Shown here: positions 25,801-34,330 of the stretch, in pieces
How positions within the stretch are numbered: the first letter of the stretch is position 1
Layout of the letters: every line of letters starts with the position of its first letter
From: Megalobrama amblycephala
Taxonomy: Eukaryota > Chordata > Actinopteri > Cypriniformes > Xenocyprididae
Direction of reading: 5' to 3'
Length of the DNA: 64,000 nucleotides
Assembly: GCF_018812025.1 (NCBI RefSeq)
Contig: NC_063052.1
Span: 22,942,226-23,006,225 of the forward strand
Notes under the pieces: generated by a model
What the model saw: the letters and a program-made list of their open reading frames with translations, nothing else
Databases searched by the model: none
Told to the model about the DNA's origin: nothing
Position numbers and translations under genes: made by a program

Positions 25801-28800
25801 CATCCATGTCCATCCTTGTTGTTTTACTCTTGAAAAGGCACAATCTGTAAGTTTAATCTATCCAGTAACATATTATTGTTTATTCTGTTTATGATTGATT
25901 GTATATCTCACCATTGTTATATTCTAGATTATGTAAAGGTGATTCATATGTATCTTACATACTGTTTTGAGATATGTGAGGTAACTATAGCTTTGTAAAG
26001 ATAGCATTTTTTCAATATCTTTGTTCATTTTGGTTACAGTTTCACAAATTGGTCTTCAGTAAAGAAAGTTTGACCCTGATTTCCGTCTGCGACCTTTACT
26101 GAGCCTTTGTTTAGCTCGCTGCCAAAGTAAAATAAGAAAAACGCAAGCTGAGGGCAGAAGAATTGGATAACACCTTCTCTAACCGTAACGCCAGAATTTT
26201 ACTTAAAATCTTACAATCTACATTAATCAGGCTAATTGGTCGATAATTTGAAGGTTCAGTGGAATCTCTGTCTTTCTTAGGAATCACAGATATTAGAGCA
26301 TTGTTAAAAGAAGGGGGAAGAGATCCCCTAGTATATGCCTCATTATATACTTCTGTTAGGATGGGTGTAAGTAAATCTATATACTGTTTATAATATTCAA
26401 TAGGGAGCCCGTCTAATCCTGCTGATTTACTATTCCGCATAATAGATACCACTTTTCTGACTTCAAGTTCTGTTATTGGACCTTCTAACAAACTCACCTC
26501 CTCTGAGGACAGTTTAGGTAGTTTGAGATTGGAGAAAAAACTTAGCAATTCTTCTTTTTTAGGATTAATATCGGCAGTGTACAATTCCTTATAAAACTGC
26601 TGTAATACATCATTTATTTCCTTTGTTGATGTAACTATTGTATTTCCTTTCTTAATAGCTGCTATTAAATTACATGTATTCTTCTGCTTCAACTGTCTGG
26701 CTAGCAGTTTACCAGTTTTCTCCCCATCTTCATAGAAAGTGGCTCCCAGTCTAAACAAGGTGTATTCTACCTTTTTATTATACATTTCCTGAAGTTCAAA
26801 TTTAAATTTACAAATATCTTGATACAATTGATTTGAAAAGCATTTGGATAATTCTTTTTCATAATTCTTAATTTTGTTATCTAATTCCTGTATTCTGTCC
26901 AGGTCCTCCCTTTTCCGTTTAGATGCATAGCCTATTATCTTTCCTCTTACGTATGCTTTAGATGCCTCCCATTCAGTTGATCTTCTATCAGTACTACCAG
27001 TATTAATTTCAAAAAAAGACTGTAAATCTTCTTTTAACGATAAACTAAAGGCCTCATGAGATAGAAGTGAAGTGTTTAATCTCCATCTGCCTTTTCTCTC
27101 TTTGTCACAGTTAATATCAATGCCTAACTTCACAGCAGCATGATCTGATAAAGCGATAGCATTTATTTTGCAGTGTGTAACATGCTTTGTCAAGGTATTC
27201 GAGATCAGAAACATATCAATTCTGGAGTGGGATTTATGACAATGTGAGTAAAAGGTGTATTCCCTCTCGCGCGGATTCACAAGATGCCAAATATCCACTA
27301 ACCCATTATCTTCACTCAGCATATGAATTGCTGCTCTGTCCTCAGGATGTGGTTGGTTACTAAATTTACTTTCATCTAGAAAAGCATCCCAAACTTGATT
27401 AAAATCTCCGGCCAGGATTATTTGACCTTCCATTTCCCCTAAAGTCTTGTTTACTTCATAGAAAAAACTAGGATCCCCTATATTTGGTGCATAGATCTTA
27501 CACAACATCACTTTGATACCGTTTATCTGGGCCTGTACACATACCATTCTCCCCTCACAGTCTTTAACCTCACCAGTCAGAATAAAATTTAATTTCTTGT
27601 TCACTAGTATAACAACGCCATTCCGCTTGCTGGAAAAGGAACTATGAAATACCTGTCCGACCCACCCATATTTCAATTTTAGAGCCTCTTCCCCTTTAAA
27701 GTGTGTTTCCTGGATAAATGCGATATCCACTTTATTATGTTTCAAATAAGTCATAACTTTGCCTCTTTTTATAGGATTCCCACAGCCTTTTATATTCCAA
27801 GACATGCATGTTATATAATTCCCCACCATAGTGCACTATGTAATATCAAGGGGGGGAAAAAAAGAAAAAAGAAAAGGGAATACCAAAGCCACTGTTGTGT
27901 ATATAACGTTAGACCTGAATGTACATTGCAACCTAGCAAGTATAATAACAAATTTTTAATAGTAAACTTTGTCATGACCGAACCTTTTTTCATGAATTTA
28001 CAAAAAACGAAACAAACACAATTAAGTAACATAAAATGGTCCCTTAAAACGCAAACTGGGAGCTCTGACCGATATCTGGTCTTTAAACCAAAACAAAAAA
28101 ACAAAAAAGCAAAAACCGTTGCAAAAATAACACGCAACAACAGAAAATAACTCCTACTGGTCCGCGGGGCACCCCTCATGCAGCCGGTTGTCGCTGTCCA
28201 GCTGCACGCTGCTCGGGCAGCACATCATCTAAAGCTCAGAACCCACTCGCGATTAACTTCCACTCATGGTTGACTTTTTTATGTTCCTCACCGTCCGTAC
28301 GCATTACTGTCTAAAAAGGGCATACCTGTTTATGTCTCGCTATTGCACAATGTGCTGATGAAACGTTCCGCTTCCTCGGTGCTGGTAAAACTACTGTTTC
28401 TACCTTTCCAAGTAAATCTCAGGACAGCGGGAAAAGCAAGCGTGTACCTCACATTTAGCTGTTGGAGCGCTTTCTTGGCAGGCAAAAACATCTTTCTTTT
28501 TTCAGCCAACTCCCTCGTCATGTCGGGAAATACAGATAGCTTAGCATCTTCCCATTCAATTCCACGGCGCTCCCGCGCTGACTGTCTCAGAAACCTAATC
28601 AGCACCGGTCTCTGCGGTTGATCCTCACTCGGCATGGGGGCCAATATACGATGAGCCCTCTCAATTTCGAATTCCCCCTCCATGTCGATCCCCAGGCCTT
28701 CACTCAAAACTTTCTTCACACATCTCTCCAGGGTGCCGTTCATCCCATACTTCTCTTTCAGCCCTACAAGCCTTACATTGTTCCGCTTACTATGGTTCTC

Positions 28801-31800
28801 AAGCATTTGAACACGATCCCACAACACTTTTATCTTCTTTTCTTTGGCATCTTTATCTGTCGCCAGTCCCTCTTTCACGTCCTCCAGTTGTGAAATACGG
28901 CCCTCCGCCTCGTCCATCCTGACTGATTGTCTCTTTGATAGCGATTGTGTCCGCTGCAACTACCTGAAGGGTCTTACTCATTTTGGTAACTTCAACGAAA
29001 ACTTTCTCCAGGCTCACTTTCGCGTCAGTCTGTTTTTCGGGCGGGCTCAGATCTGCTTTGGCCTCCATCGGAGGTGGAGTACGCCTGGTCGCCATTCGGT
29101 TTGCTTCCTTGAAATATTTGGATGTCGTCGTCATCATAATACAGACGGAAACATGATTAAGTTCCTAGAGTTCGTGCACATGGACGTTTTCAAAGTATTT
29201 TTCAACAAGATGTCAACAAGTTCTTCATAAATTATATATTAATTGGCGAGTAGATAAGAGCTTATCTAGAGAGCCGCCATCTTGCTTGAGGTACTCACGT
29301 GACTCCAAACCCCTTAATTTTTTACAGTTTCTTATGTCTTAAGCTAAAATGCTTAAGCTAAAATTGCACTCTGCCATTAAGCCCCAATTTCTCAGTTTGG
29401 CTGGGAGACCAGCTCTAGACCTGGTTGTTCCAAACTTCTTCCATGTAGGAATTATGGAGGCCACTATGCTTTTGGGAAACTTTAATGCAGAAGATGTCTT
29501 TTGTAGTCTTTCCCAGATCTGCCTCGACACAATCCTGTGTCTGAGCTCTGCAGGCAGTTCCTGTCAGGTTTTCTGGAAGGAAGGACCCAAGACCAGACAG
29601 ATGCTTAATTAGACTTTCTTAAAAATTTCAGAAACTGAAACAACATGAGCCTCCTGGCTCTGGGCCAACTTAAGAGCATAGACATAATCATAATAATCAG
29701 ACATAATCAGCCAGGTAAGGGCCAAACCAGAAATTAAAAATCCAAATCCAAATTGTCAGCAAGAGGGGAGGTCAGACAGGTGAGCATGATTAGAGCCAGT
29801 GAAGAGAGCAGTACCAGAAGGGTACCGGGATGTTATATATATGTTATATTAACATCCGGAATCGGGATGTTATATTGGTCAGCACCAGGGTGGGCAGTCC
29901 TGAGACCCATATGTTCAGGAGGAGACAAATCAACAAAAATCAACACAAGTGAGAGCAGGTGAGAGAGACATCAACTGAGTGCGGCCACCACATTGAAAGA
30001 ATGAAAACAAAAACAAAGAAGGAGAGATCAAACCCAAATCCTAAAATTTCTTTTAAATTCATGGCATATTTTTTCTCTCTGATATGCATTTTAAGACCTT
30101 ATATAGACTGGTGTGTGCTAAATCATGCCAAATCGATTGAATTTGCCACAGATGGACTTTAATCAAAGTGTAGAAACATTTAAAAGATGATCCAGATAAA
30201 TGGGATACACCTAAGCTTAATACATCCATCATAGCAAAGGATCTGAATACTTGCATCAATGCAGTTTTTATGTGGTATAGAGTGTAGATTGATGCGGGGG
30301 GGAAATGATTTACAGAATTTTAGGGTAAACACTTTTACAGTGTCCTTGTTACACATTACCTGTAGTAACTTTAATAATAACTATAAATTGTGCATAATTA
30401 TATGCAACTGTAAGGCCCGCCCAATCGGCGGTTTCCCACAGGACGGGGAAGGTTTCTTGCGCGTTCCGTCTTTTCAGCGTGGCAAAGTAGTTTAATTCCA
30501 AATAATCTTTTATCTGACTCCATGTTATTATGACCTCGAATTTAGTTTAGAATGTCAATTGATTAATAATTTGGTCATTTGTATAATAATTTGGCTTTAC
30601 ATTTGAATATTCTATTTAACTCTTTACACTTATTGTACTCGTTCATTCGGACCTCGTTCACTCGTTCCTCGCACTAGCCATTCATTAATATGCGGGCCCA
30701 CGATCACAAACTCGTCAGTCTTGGTCACTAGACAGAGGTAATTGACTATACTAATAGAGTGCCGCTCTCATGCTTGCTTTCTCTAAAAGTATTTGGTTTA
30801 GTCCCCCATAGATCTGTATACACTTGAATTAAAGTAACACTAACTCTAGTCAGAGGTCACAACCACTACTACAGTTAAGCCGACCAATATTACTTCTCTT
30901 ATAGTAGCTTTGGTTTGGTTATGCCATAGTTTCCCATGTACACTTAGCTAGAGTAACATTACAATAAACAGAGGTAAGGCTCACCCTATTTAGGTTGGTC
31001 GATTAGTTGTCCTAAGCGGAAATTCCATTTTAGCCTTTACAGTCTAAGTACACTTGAACTAGTGCCAAGTGTTAGTCGGAGCTCTAAAATCACAGTCGGT
31101 GTGCCCTATGCTCCACTCAACTGGACTTTAGTCCGTTACTTACCTGACGCAGATTTGTGGTAACAATGGATAATACATCGTAATCTACTGAAGTCAATAA
31201 TTTCAGAGTAAGTCAGAATAAATCAAATGTGACAATTTATTAGTCAGGTAAATGTATCATGCCAATTACATAATCATTTCAAAGGTGATCAATACCAAAC
31301 ATCAAATGCTCAGAAATAGAGTAAGATGCATACCTGACACTCCTAGACACTCAGCAATGAGGGCACGTCTGAATACAGAAGCGCCCTGAGCCTTTTGCAA
31401 CATTTCCCTAAATACTCAGACCAAGACAAAACATCCCCCAATGTGAGTCATGAACTTACAATCAGAATTTGCATTGACTAGGGTCACAGACCTCAGGGGT
31501 TCGCACCTTGCTGTGGAACAGGAGGTAATTTAGATGAAAGACCCTGGGAAAGAGGCACACCCATGGTTGCAACCAAAGTATCCCTAAACTCTTAAAACCT
31601 TTAATACCTTTGGTTTACTTTCATGTAGACGAGACCATTGTACCAGTTGCACTGAGACATTTCAAATGATACCAAACATGACTGTTAATTCATTTGCATT
31701 GACAGAACATTATAATTTGTATATGATCTTTTTAAGTGAACTGAGTGATGGGAAGAATGTGTAAAGGGAAGGAAGTGGGGGAGAAGGAGCAAATGTGAAG

Positions 31801-32601
31801 GAAGGACAGGATGGAAAGAAGCTTTCCCGCAACTTCAATCTGTGGGGTGTGGAGACAAATGGCTGTATGTGTTTGTGCTGTCCATATCTCAGGAGATCAA
31901 AGTATCTGAGGATCTGTTGATCTTACACAACTAACCCTAAACCAAACCCTAATTCTACCCCAACCCTATCGAAAGTACATGTAGTTAACTTATATTACTC
32001 AATACTGTATAATTACACTGCAACAAGGACACTTTAAAATAAAGTGTAACTTATTTAACATAAGGCTGCAAGAAAAATGTGGAAAAAATTAAGGGGTCTG
32101 AATACACTGTGCATATTTGCAAAAGTGATAACTAATGAATTCACATAATAAAATAATGCTTTAATTGAAATGTGTGTCCTTTAATATTTTTATTAGGTAG
32201 TAGCAGCAGTAAGACACTCAAGGCTGTGCTGCATTGTGAATATAAATACATGTTGTGTTTAACAATAACCTTTATATACCTGAATACTCGATTCTGATTG
32301 GCTGGAAGGTGTGCAATAAAACCATTTAATGCACAGCTAGCCGTAGATTCACTTTATCCTTATCCGGGCCTGTATTCACAATATAGAACAGCTTCTTGTA
32401 CCCACAGCTTAGGTCATAATTATCAGCTTTTTCTCATGATTATGGCATGTTTTCCAGGTGTTTTTGATGGACTTATTTGGGCTGAAGACGCTGTATGCAC
32501 GAGGGGATCTGGCTCTTTGTTCGATGGCAGGTGTTGCACATGTCTTCTGGCACTCCAATGAAACTGTGTATAAAACCTGCATTGAGAAATGGCTTACGTA
32601 G
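16137..32601 (+). CDS. ppt2: Palmitoyl-protein thioesterase 2, C-terminal exons (partial gene)
   Basis: PPT2 is a glycosylated lysosomal alpha/beta-hydrolase that removes fatty acyl groups from thioesters. Four exons (16137-16220, 16404-16498, 16620-16674, 32458-32601) join in phase to encode roughly the last third of the protein. They contain [13 protein letters not shown], holding the catalytic Asp, and [13 protein letters not shown], holding the catalytic His of the Ser-Asp-His triad. Four N-glycosylation sequons are visible. The frame ends at TAG 32599-32601 after the family's typical C-I-E-K-W-L. The G-x-S-x-G nucleophile exon and the N-terminus are not in the window. The last intron is 15,783 bp of nested elements. 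I cannot tell which fish paralogue this is. Confidence 0.9.
16404..16498 (+). CDS. ppt2: ppt2 internal exon with catalytic Asp
   Basis: Acceptor CACAG at 16403; donor GTTGTT at 16499, a weak but GT donor. Encodes [12 protein letters not shown] followed by [15 protein letters not shown], the strongly conserved PPT2 segment with the active-site Asp. Phases match both neighbours. Confidence 0.9.
16620..16674 (+). CDS. ppt2: ppt2 internal exon before the giant intron
   Basis: Acceptor TTTTCAG at 16619; donor GTAAGC at 16675. The first base completes a Ser codon, then 18 codons encode [14 protein letters not shown]. It ends on a codon boundary and joins in phase to the exon at 32458. Confidence 0.88.
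16728..16806. repeat. (CTTT)n microsatellite
   Basis: Nearly perfect CTTT tetranucleotide run of about 78 bp, some 50 bp downstream of the ppt2 donor at 16675. Confidence 0.95.
17197..19288 (-). pseudogene. L1 ORF2, C-terminal part (reverse transcriptase to zinc knuckle)
   Basis: Continues the ORF2 frame broken by the LTR insertion: across one copy of the ATTGG duplication the LINE frame reads through. Reverse transcriptase motifs are [11 protein letters not shown] (about 19155), [10 protein letters not shown] (about 18985) and Y-A-D-D-I-L-A-L (about 18850). A one-base gain in the A-run at 19118-19123 shifts the frame after motif A. From there 17197-19194 is open, and ends with C-W-K-C-Q-K-D and H-C-I-W-E-C, the CxxC...HxxxxC C-terminal finger of L1 ORF2. 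Confidence 0.85.
19289..19782 (+). repeat. 5' LTR of the BEL/Pao element
   Basis: Starts TATCCTGGCCCTGG, ends GAGGGCAGAAGA. Same sequence as 25668-26161. It should contain the element's promoter. A primer-binding site after 19782 was not recognised. Confidence 0.9.
19854..20063 (+). pseudogene. N-terminal gag segment of the BEL/Pao element, frameshifted
   Basis: ATG at 19854 opens a Ser-rich then Ala/Arg/Glu-rich coiled-coil-like segment of 69 codons, ending in a stop at 20061-20063. Downstream codons in the next frame continue the same A-A/E-A-L style. One extra G in the run 'aaaaaggctagg' near 20057 explains the break. The large frame from 20131 therefore probably lacks its natural start. 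Confidence 0.6.
20131..25575 (+). CDS. BEL/Pao gag-pol polyprotein
   Basis: 1,814-codon open frame. Order by approximate residue: gag core with [11 protein letters not shown] (about 121); zinc knuckles C-Y-K-C-C and H-C-T-E-C (about 389-420); aspartic protease V-M-L-D-D-Q-S-N (about 491); reverse transcriptase with F-Y-V-D-D-G-L (about 938), the Pao-type variant of YxDD; RNase H with F-C-D-A-S-T-K (about 1120); integrase zinc site H-x-H/C-x2-C (about 1437-1485); integrase core with G-L-D-V-F-G-P-W (about 1506), S-D-C-G-T-N-F (about 1576) and S-W-E-R-M (about 1623); and a C-terminal G-R-W-K-N-E-Y tail domain. All enzymatic motifs are present. No envelope-like gene is seen before the 3' LTR. 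The start is the first Met after an upstream frameshift. Confidence 0.92.
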   Translation: MLESAAVCSNYETERGSSVAVERTDEYIRRHFSLNQNEKKEDDQASAEHKDIPGIIQITPDAVNNTSRHEQMGYQHTRQPNYFPSPVRNPCSSSTPAPRSSEVSDLAVFLARRDLLTSSFKVFDNKPENYIPWKTAFMNAIDGLNLKGNEELDLLTKWLEGESLRHALRIRAAHAHDPEAGLRHLWQRLDKKYGSPEVIEASLFQRLENFAKISHKDFNQLQALADLLLEVLAVKEEGNLPGLGFLDTSKGINSIVEKLPHNLQEAWIVKGTKYKKDYLFHYPPFSFFVEFVNEYAEMRTDPSFDFQSSNTLPLKAEKIPIKQSRFRSSISASKTEVQSNTSVSSDISPVDLTRHCPIHKRNHSLVKCRGFRMKSLAERKKFLKENSICYKCCVSSDHRAKDCRMIIHCTECNSNDHVSALHDGPAPWLKNEPTVPTEAQGGEQEEPTSTVTTSVCTEICGTGLQGKSCSKICLVNVYPAGRPEEKKRIYVMLDDQSNLSLARSAFFRMFNVQGEVFPYTMRTCSGTVDTSGRRAKDFVVESLDGKVSMNLPTLIECNSIPDNRMEIPTPEAAAYYPHLQTIASQIPSLDPAADILILIGRDLIRAHKVRKQRNGPHNAPYAQLLDLGWVIVGDVCLSGAHIPMVSTFKTSVLENGRPSFLMPCKNSICSKERFTSEDPRLFIKSTKRSHDIGKHIFKQTNEDNMLALSKEDEAFLDIMDNEFTKDDANSWVAPLPFRCPRARLPNNRDQAVSRLLSLRRTLKRKTDMKHHYVEFMETMFKKGHAETAPPLKDNKECWYLPSFGIYHPQKPGKLRIVFDSSAQYNNISLNQVLLKGPDLNNSLIGVIIRFRSDSYAVMADIEQMFHSFLVKEEHRDYLRFLWFRGHNLDGDIVEYRMRVHVFGNCPSPSVAVYGLKRTAVEGEQEYGSDARLFIERHFYVDDGLKSFSSEAEAVDVLSRAQKMLARSNLRLHKISSNSHVVMRAFPNEDLATTLQGLDLGVNSPAIQRSLGLCWDLSTDTFVFQVSISDKPYTKRGVLSTINSLYDPLGFIVPVSIEGRSILRDISGNADDWDVILPEEKQERWQKWKDSLKHVQGLKIPRMYTSTSLSTAHKKEVIIFCDASTKAVGTVAYLKVTDADGFSEVGFLFGRAKLAPKPDVTVPRLELCAAVLAVEVAEMLQEQLDTKLDDLRFYTDSKVVLGYIFNETRHFYVYVHNRVQRIRHSTQPHQWNFVPTHLNPADAASRGLSSEQLTSSYWLTGPPFLLHTRQDELDKRPYILVSPETDAELRPECVTCVTSLSQRNLGSARFQRFSRWSSLLKAVARLQHIAKSFKPGTGNVCHGWHICNKHKEEEQLKQAKATIIQTVQTEVYRDDFKRLEQGRSVQRSSPLNKLYPFIDTEGCLRVGGRLGRAQLPSEELNPALIPGKCHVTQLLIRHFHEKVCHQGRHLTEGAIRAGGYWIVGGKRSVSSSIFNCVTCRKLRGKQEQQIMADLPADRLHIDPPFTFVGLDVFGPWPVAARKTRGCQAEAKRWAVIFTCMTTRAIHIEVIESMSASCFINSLRRFFAIRGPAKILRSDCGTNFVRACKELQIDKRGCQNTNIQAYLSDNQCCWQFNPPHASHMAGSWERMIGVARRILDAMLLQHSPARLTHEVLVTFMAEVSAIVNARPLTAVSTDPEQPMILTPAMLLTQKVGAPPVPPGQIENHDLCRALWRRVQYLANVFWGRWKNEYLSGLQGRRKWRTAKPNLQNGDVVLLKDAQEKRNDWPVGIITKTYPSEDGKVRKVEVKIIKKGEQRFFLRPVTEVVLLVSKETS
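25668..26161 (+). repeat. 3' LTR of the BEL/Pao element
   Basis: Copy of the 5' LTR, preceded by the purine tract and followed by the ATTGG duplication at 26162. Confidence 0.9.
26162..27829 (-). pseudogene. L1 ORF2, N-terminal part (APE endonuclease to start of reverse transcriptase)
   Basis: ATG at 27829. The endonuclease motifs are all visible: S-W-N-I-K-G (Asn), I-Q-E-T-H (Glu), Y-A-P-N, A-G-D-F-N-Q and L-S-D-H (catalytic Asp-His). The first reverse transcriptase blocks follow: [14 protein letters not shown] and N-Y-R-P-I-S-L. The frame is intact up to the LTR at 26161, where it reads into element sequence; the host LINE codons continue at 19288. Confidence 0.88.
28330..29137 (-). pseudogene. 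L1 ORF1 (RNA-binding coiled-coil protein), one frameshift
   Basis: Two overlapping frames. 29137-28853 gives the N-terminus; 28959-28330 gives a coiled coil ([10 protein letters not shown]), an RRM-like segment R-N-N-V-R-L-V-G-L and a C-terminal domain with [10 protein letters not shown] one-base indel near 28918 separates them. The layout coiled coil, RRM, CTD is that of L1 ORF1p, an RNA chaperone that coats the LINE RNA. The segment 29138-29306 upstream is the presumed 5' UTR. Confidence 0.8.
29307..30322. other. Interior of the Tc1-type element with unassigned insert
   Basis: 29307-29600 and 30096-30320 match Tc1-type interior. The stretch of about 29620-30060 between them is of unknown origin and has no gene. 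It contains a repeated 'ggatgttatat' motif around 29830-29875. Confidence 0.45.
30323..32053. mobile_element. DNA element with GTGTCCTTGTTA-type ends
   Basis: Left end AAACACTTTTACAGTGTCCT-TGTTA, right end CAACAAGGACACTTTAAAAT then AAAGTGTAAC, an imperfect inverted pair, inserted in the tail of the Tc1-type element. Subterminal 'ccctaaaccaaaccctaattc' near 31940 is common in this fish repeat family. The interior from about 30410 may contain a further insert. No coding gene is seen. Confidence 0.5.
30745..31100. repeat. Degenerate tandem repeat of about 115 bp, three copies
   Basis: The motif 'gtacacttgaa/gct' followed by 'agtaacattac' or similar recurs at about 30821, 30939 and 31049, spaced 118 and 110 bp. 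The copies are divergent. Confidence 0.4.
32458..32601 (+). CDS. ppt2: ppt2 terminal coding exon with catalytic His and stop
   Basis: Acceptor TTTCCAG at 32457; 48 codons including stop TAG (32599-32601). Encodes [10 protein letters not shown], the [11 protein letters not shown] active-site His loop, the sequon N-E-T, and C-I-E-K-W-L at the end. It starts on a codon boundary, matching the exon ending at 16674. Confidence 0.92.
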   Translation: MFLMDLFGLKTLYARGDLALCSMAGVAHVFWHSNETVYKTCIEKWLT

Positions 32602-33212
32602 ATACTGACACACACAAAGAACCACACATGATCACTACAGATCATTCTCTATTATTAATTTGAATACACGGTCTTACACATATTGTTACAGTATGCTAAT
32701 GCATTGCATTAGAACATACATTTCTGTTACTGTGCCCATTGAATGCCTCTACAATGAGACATAAAGTCAGTTTTGATTATATGTTAAAATATACACGTAG
32801 AAAGGTAAACACTAAATATAAGGAATAACCATCAGTGCCTGAGGGATACATTTCTCATTTTGCTAAAGGGTTTGGATCTTAATCACTATTTTTCAATGTG
32901 TGTAGATATTTTTTTTTTTAATTCCTCTTTTGATTTATGTAACGTGTTTGATGTGGCCTGTGCTGCTGCAGTAACATTCAAGCCTTACATTTAATTCATT
33001 TGACATGTTTTGCGCTTTCTGCACATAGTAAGTGCAATGAGAAAGGAGAGAATGAGTGGGAGGAAAAAAGGGAATAAGTAAAGGTAATATGAAAGGAAAC
33101 TCATGGTAATGCTGTTGCATTTGCTGTATATAACATTACCTCTCACTTCCCATCTCTTGTTCACCATAAAGGGATTTGTCTCTGAATATTTAATTCATAT
33201 TAAATGTCTGTG

Positions 33213-33280
33213 TTAGGATATTTTACTGTTATTTCATGCTTGAAGATTAGGATATTTTACTGTTATTTCATGCTTGAAGA
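33213..33280. repeat. Perfect 34-bp tandem duplication
   Basis: 33213-33246 and 33247-33280 are identical copies of a unit starting 'ttaggatattttactg'. Within the probable ppt2 3' UTR. Confidence 0.9.
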
Positions 33281-33740
33281 TAACCTTGCTTTAACAAGGT
33301 GTTCTATTCACATAGTATTCACTTAGAATGATTCATTTTAGAATGATTACTAAAAGGGTTTGCTATTTTTAAGCACAATTTGATTATAATGCATTTAAAG
33401 GTATGCTATACAGATGAGTACTGTACAAGACATATTTTGCCATATTTATTGATATCATAGCAGTGTTATGTATATTTTTTTATGTTTTAGACTGTTTTAA
33501 CTTGTTGTTGTTTTTTTTTAATTATTAAATGCTTGCAATTGGGGGTTAATGGATAGTTTAACAAAAATATATTGTCTGAAATAGAGAAGTCTTGACCATT
33601 GAAGTACACTTTTCAGCTAAAACTGATTTTGTTCAATATTTCACACTTGGCACCATGAAGCATCTGCAGATGTAAATTTTGTAAGTGACTTAAGCTGCAT
33701 ACCAGTTTGCTTTACTGTTTTTACTTGAGTTAACGTTCAG

Positions 33741-33746
33741 AATAAA
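33741..33746 (+). promoter_or_regulatory. Candidate poly-A signal of ppt2
   Basis: AATAAA followed by a T-rich stretch, about 1,140 bp after the ppt2 stop codon. It is the first canonical signal I noticed in this flank. Confidence 0.35.
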
Positions 33747-34087
33747 ACTTTTTCTTTTCTTTTTTTTTTTTTGTCAACAGTGTTGTCATTTTGATGAAAG
33801 ATGCCCATGCAGTTCTTAATACAATTATTTTAAATGAGTGGTTTGTGACATTGAATGAAATTTCATGTGAAAATATTTCTAAGGTGTGACCCCATAATAA
33901 ATATAACTTTGCTATCCAAGTCCTAGTGTGTGACATTACATTTATTCCTATGTAAATGTGTACATTTTTGGGTAATCTGCCCTCATCTTTATATGGCATA
34001 AATAGTAAGTGTTGTAAAAAAGCCATATGAGTAACATAAAGCAGTCAATAACAGTTTGTATGTGTCATTTATCTGAGTGGGGATATA

Positions 34088-34330
34088 CAGTTGTGGTCAT
34101 AAATTTACACACACCTTGCAGAATCTACAAAATTTTAATTTTAACAAAATAAGAGACCCCTGATTATTATTACTTCCCTGAATAAGCTATTTTAGTTTGG
34201 AAAATAAAATAATTTAAAATATAGCTGCAAGCAGCAGTCAACAGGTTATGAACTCCAATAGCTCATTCATTATCTTGAAACTGTGATGACACAAGATAGA
34301 ATTAGATTAAACTGCTTACAAAAATACACC
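34088..34330. repeat. Tc1-type end fragment plus 'tatagctgcaagcagc' repeat
   Basis: ACAGTTGTGGTCATAAATTT followed by 'acacaccttgcagaatct' is a Tc1-type terminus. At about 34220 it gives way to 'tatagctgcaagcagcagtc', another common fish repeat. Both are fragments. Confidence 0.45.

Larger units (their letters stand above)
19289..26161 (+). mobile_element. BEL/Pao LTR retrotransposon with two apparently identical LTRs
   Basis: LTRs 19289-19782 and 25668-26161, each 494 bp, show no difference that I can find by eye. The 5-bp target duplication is ATTGG (19284-19288 and 26162-26166), inside L1 ORF2. A purine tract (GGCGGGGAG, ending 25667) precedes the 3' LTR. The internal region carries one long gag-pol frame. 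Identical LTRs imply recent insertion, so this is the youngest layer of the ppt2 intron. It lies on the same strand as ppt2. Confidence 0.92.
16943..29306 (-). mobile_element. L1-clade LINE, antisense to ppt2, interrupted by a BEL/Pao element
   Basis: Target duplication AAACCCCTTAATTTTT at 16926-16942 and 29307-29323. The poly-A tail appears as the T-run at about 16937-16955, so the 3' end is at low coordinates. ORF1 (29137-28330), then ORF2 (27829 to 17197) with endonuclease, reverse transcriptase and C-terminal zinc motif. Without the BEL/Pao insertion the LINE is about 5.5 kb and seems near full length. Frameshifts in ORF1 and ORF2 plus the LTR insertion make it inactive. Confidence 0.85.
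16904..32115. mobile_element. Tc1-type element split by nested insertions in the last ppt2 intron
   Basis: Left terminus at about 16905: CTGTGCATTCAGAAAGTATT then CCCCTTAATTTTTTAC. Right terminus: TTAAGGGGTCTGAATACACT-GTGCA ending near 32115. Internal Tc1 sequence resumes after the L1 at 29307 and again around 30096-30300 ('gaccttatatagactggtgt' and 'ggatctgaatacttgc'). A decayed Tc1 helix-turn-helix reads on the minus strand near 29349-29530. Insertions inside it: the L1 (16943-29306) and a DNA element (about 30323-32053). The element is non-functional. Confidence 0.65.
32602..34086 (+). other. Probable ppt2 3' UTR and flank
   Basis: No element ends recognised for about 1.2 kb after the stop, making this the least repetitive stretch of the window. 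An AATAAA lies at 33741-33746, a plausible poly-A signal about 1.1 kb after the stop. No further gene is seen. Confidence 0.5.

Noticed and set aside
19289..26161. Possibility that this is an endogenous retrovirus with an envelope gene
   Set aside because: Domain order and the Y-V-D-D / C-terminal tail are BEL/Pao; the frame ends at 25575 and only about 90 bp precede the 3' LTR, leaving no room for an envelope.
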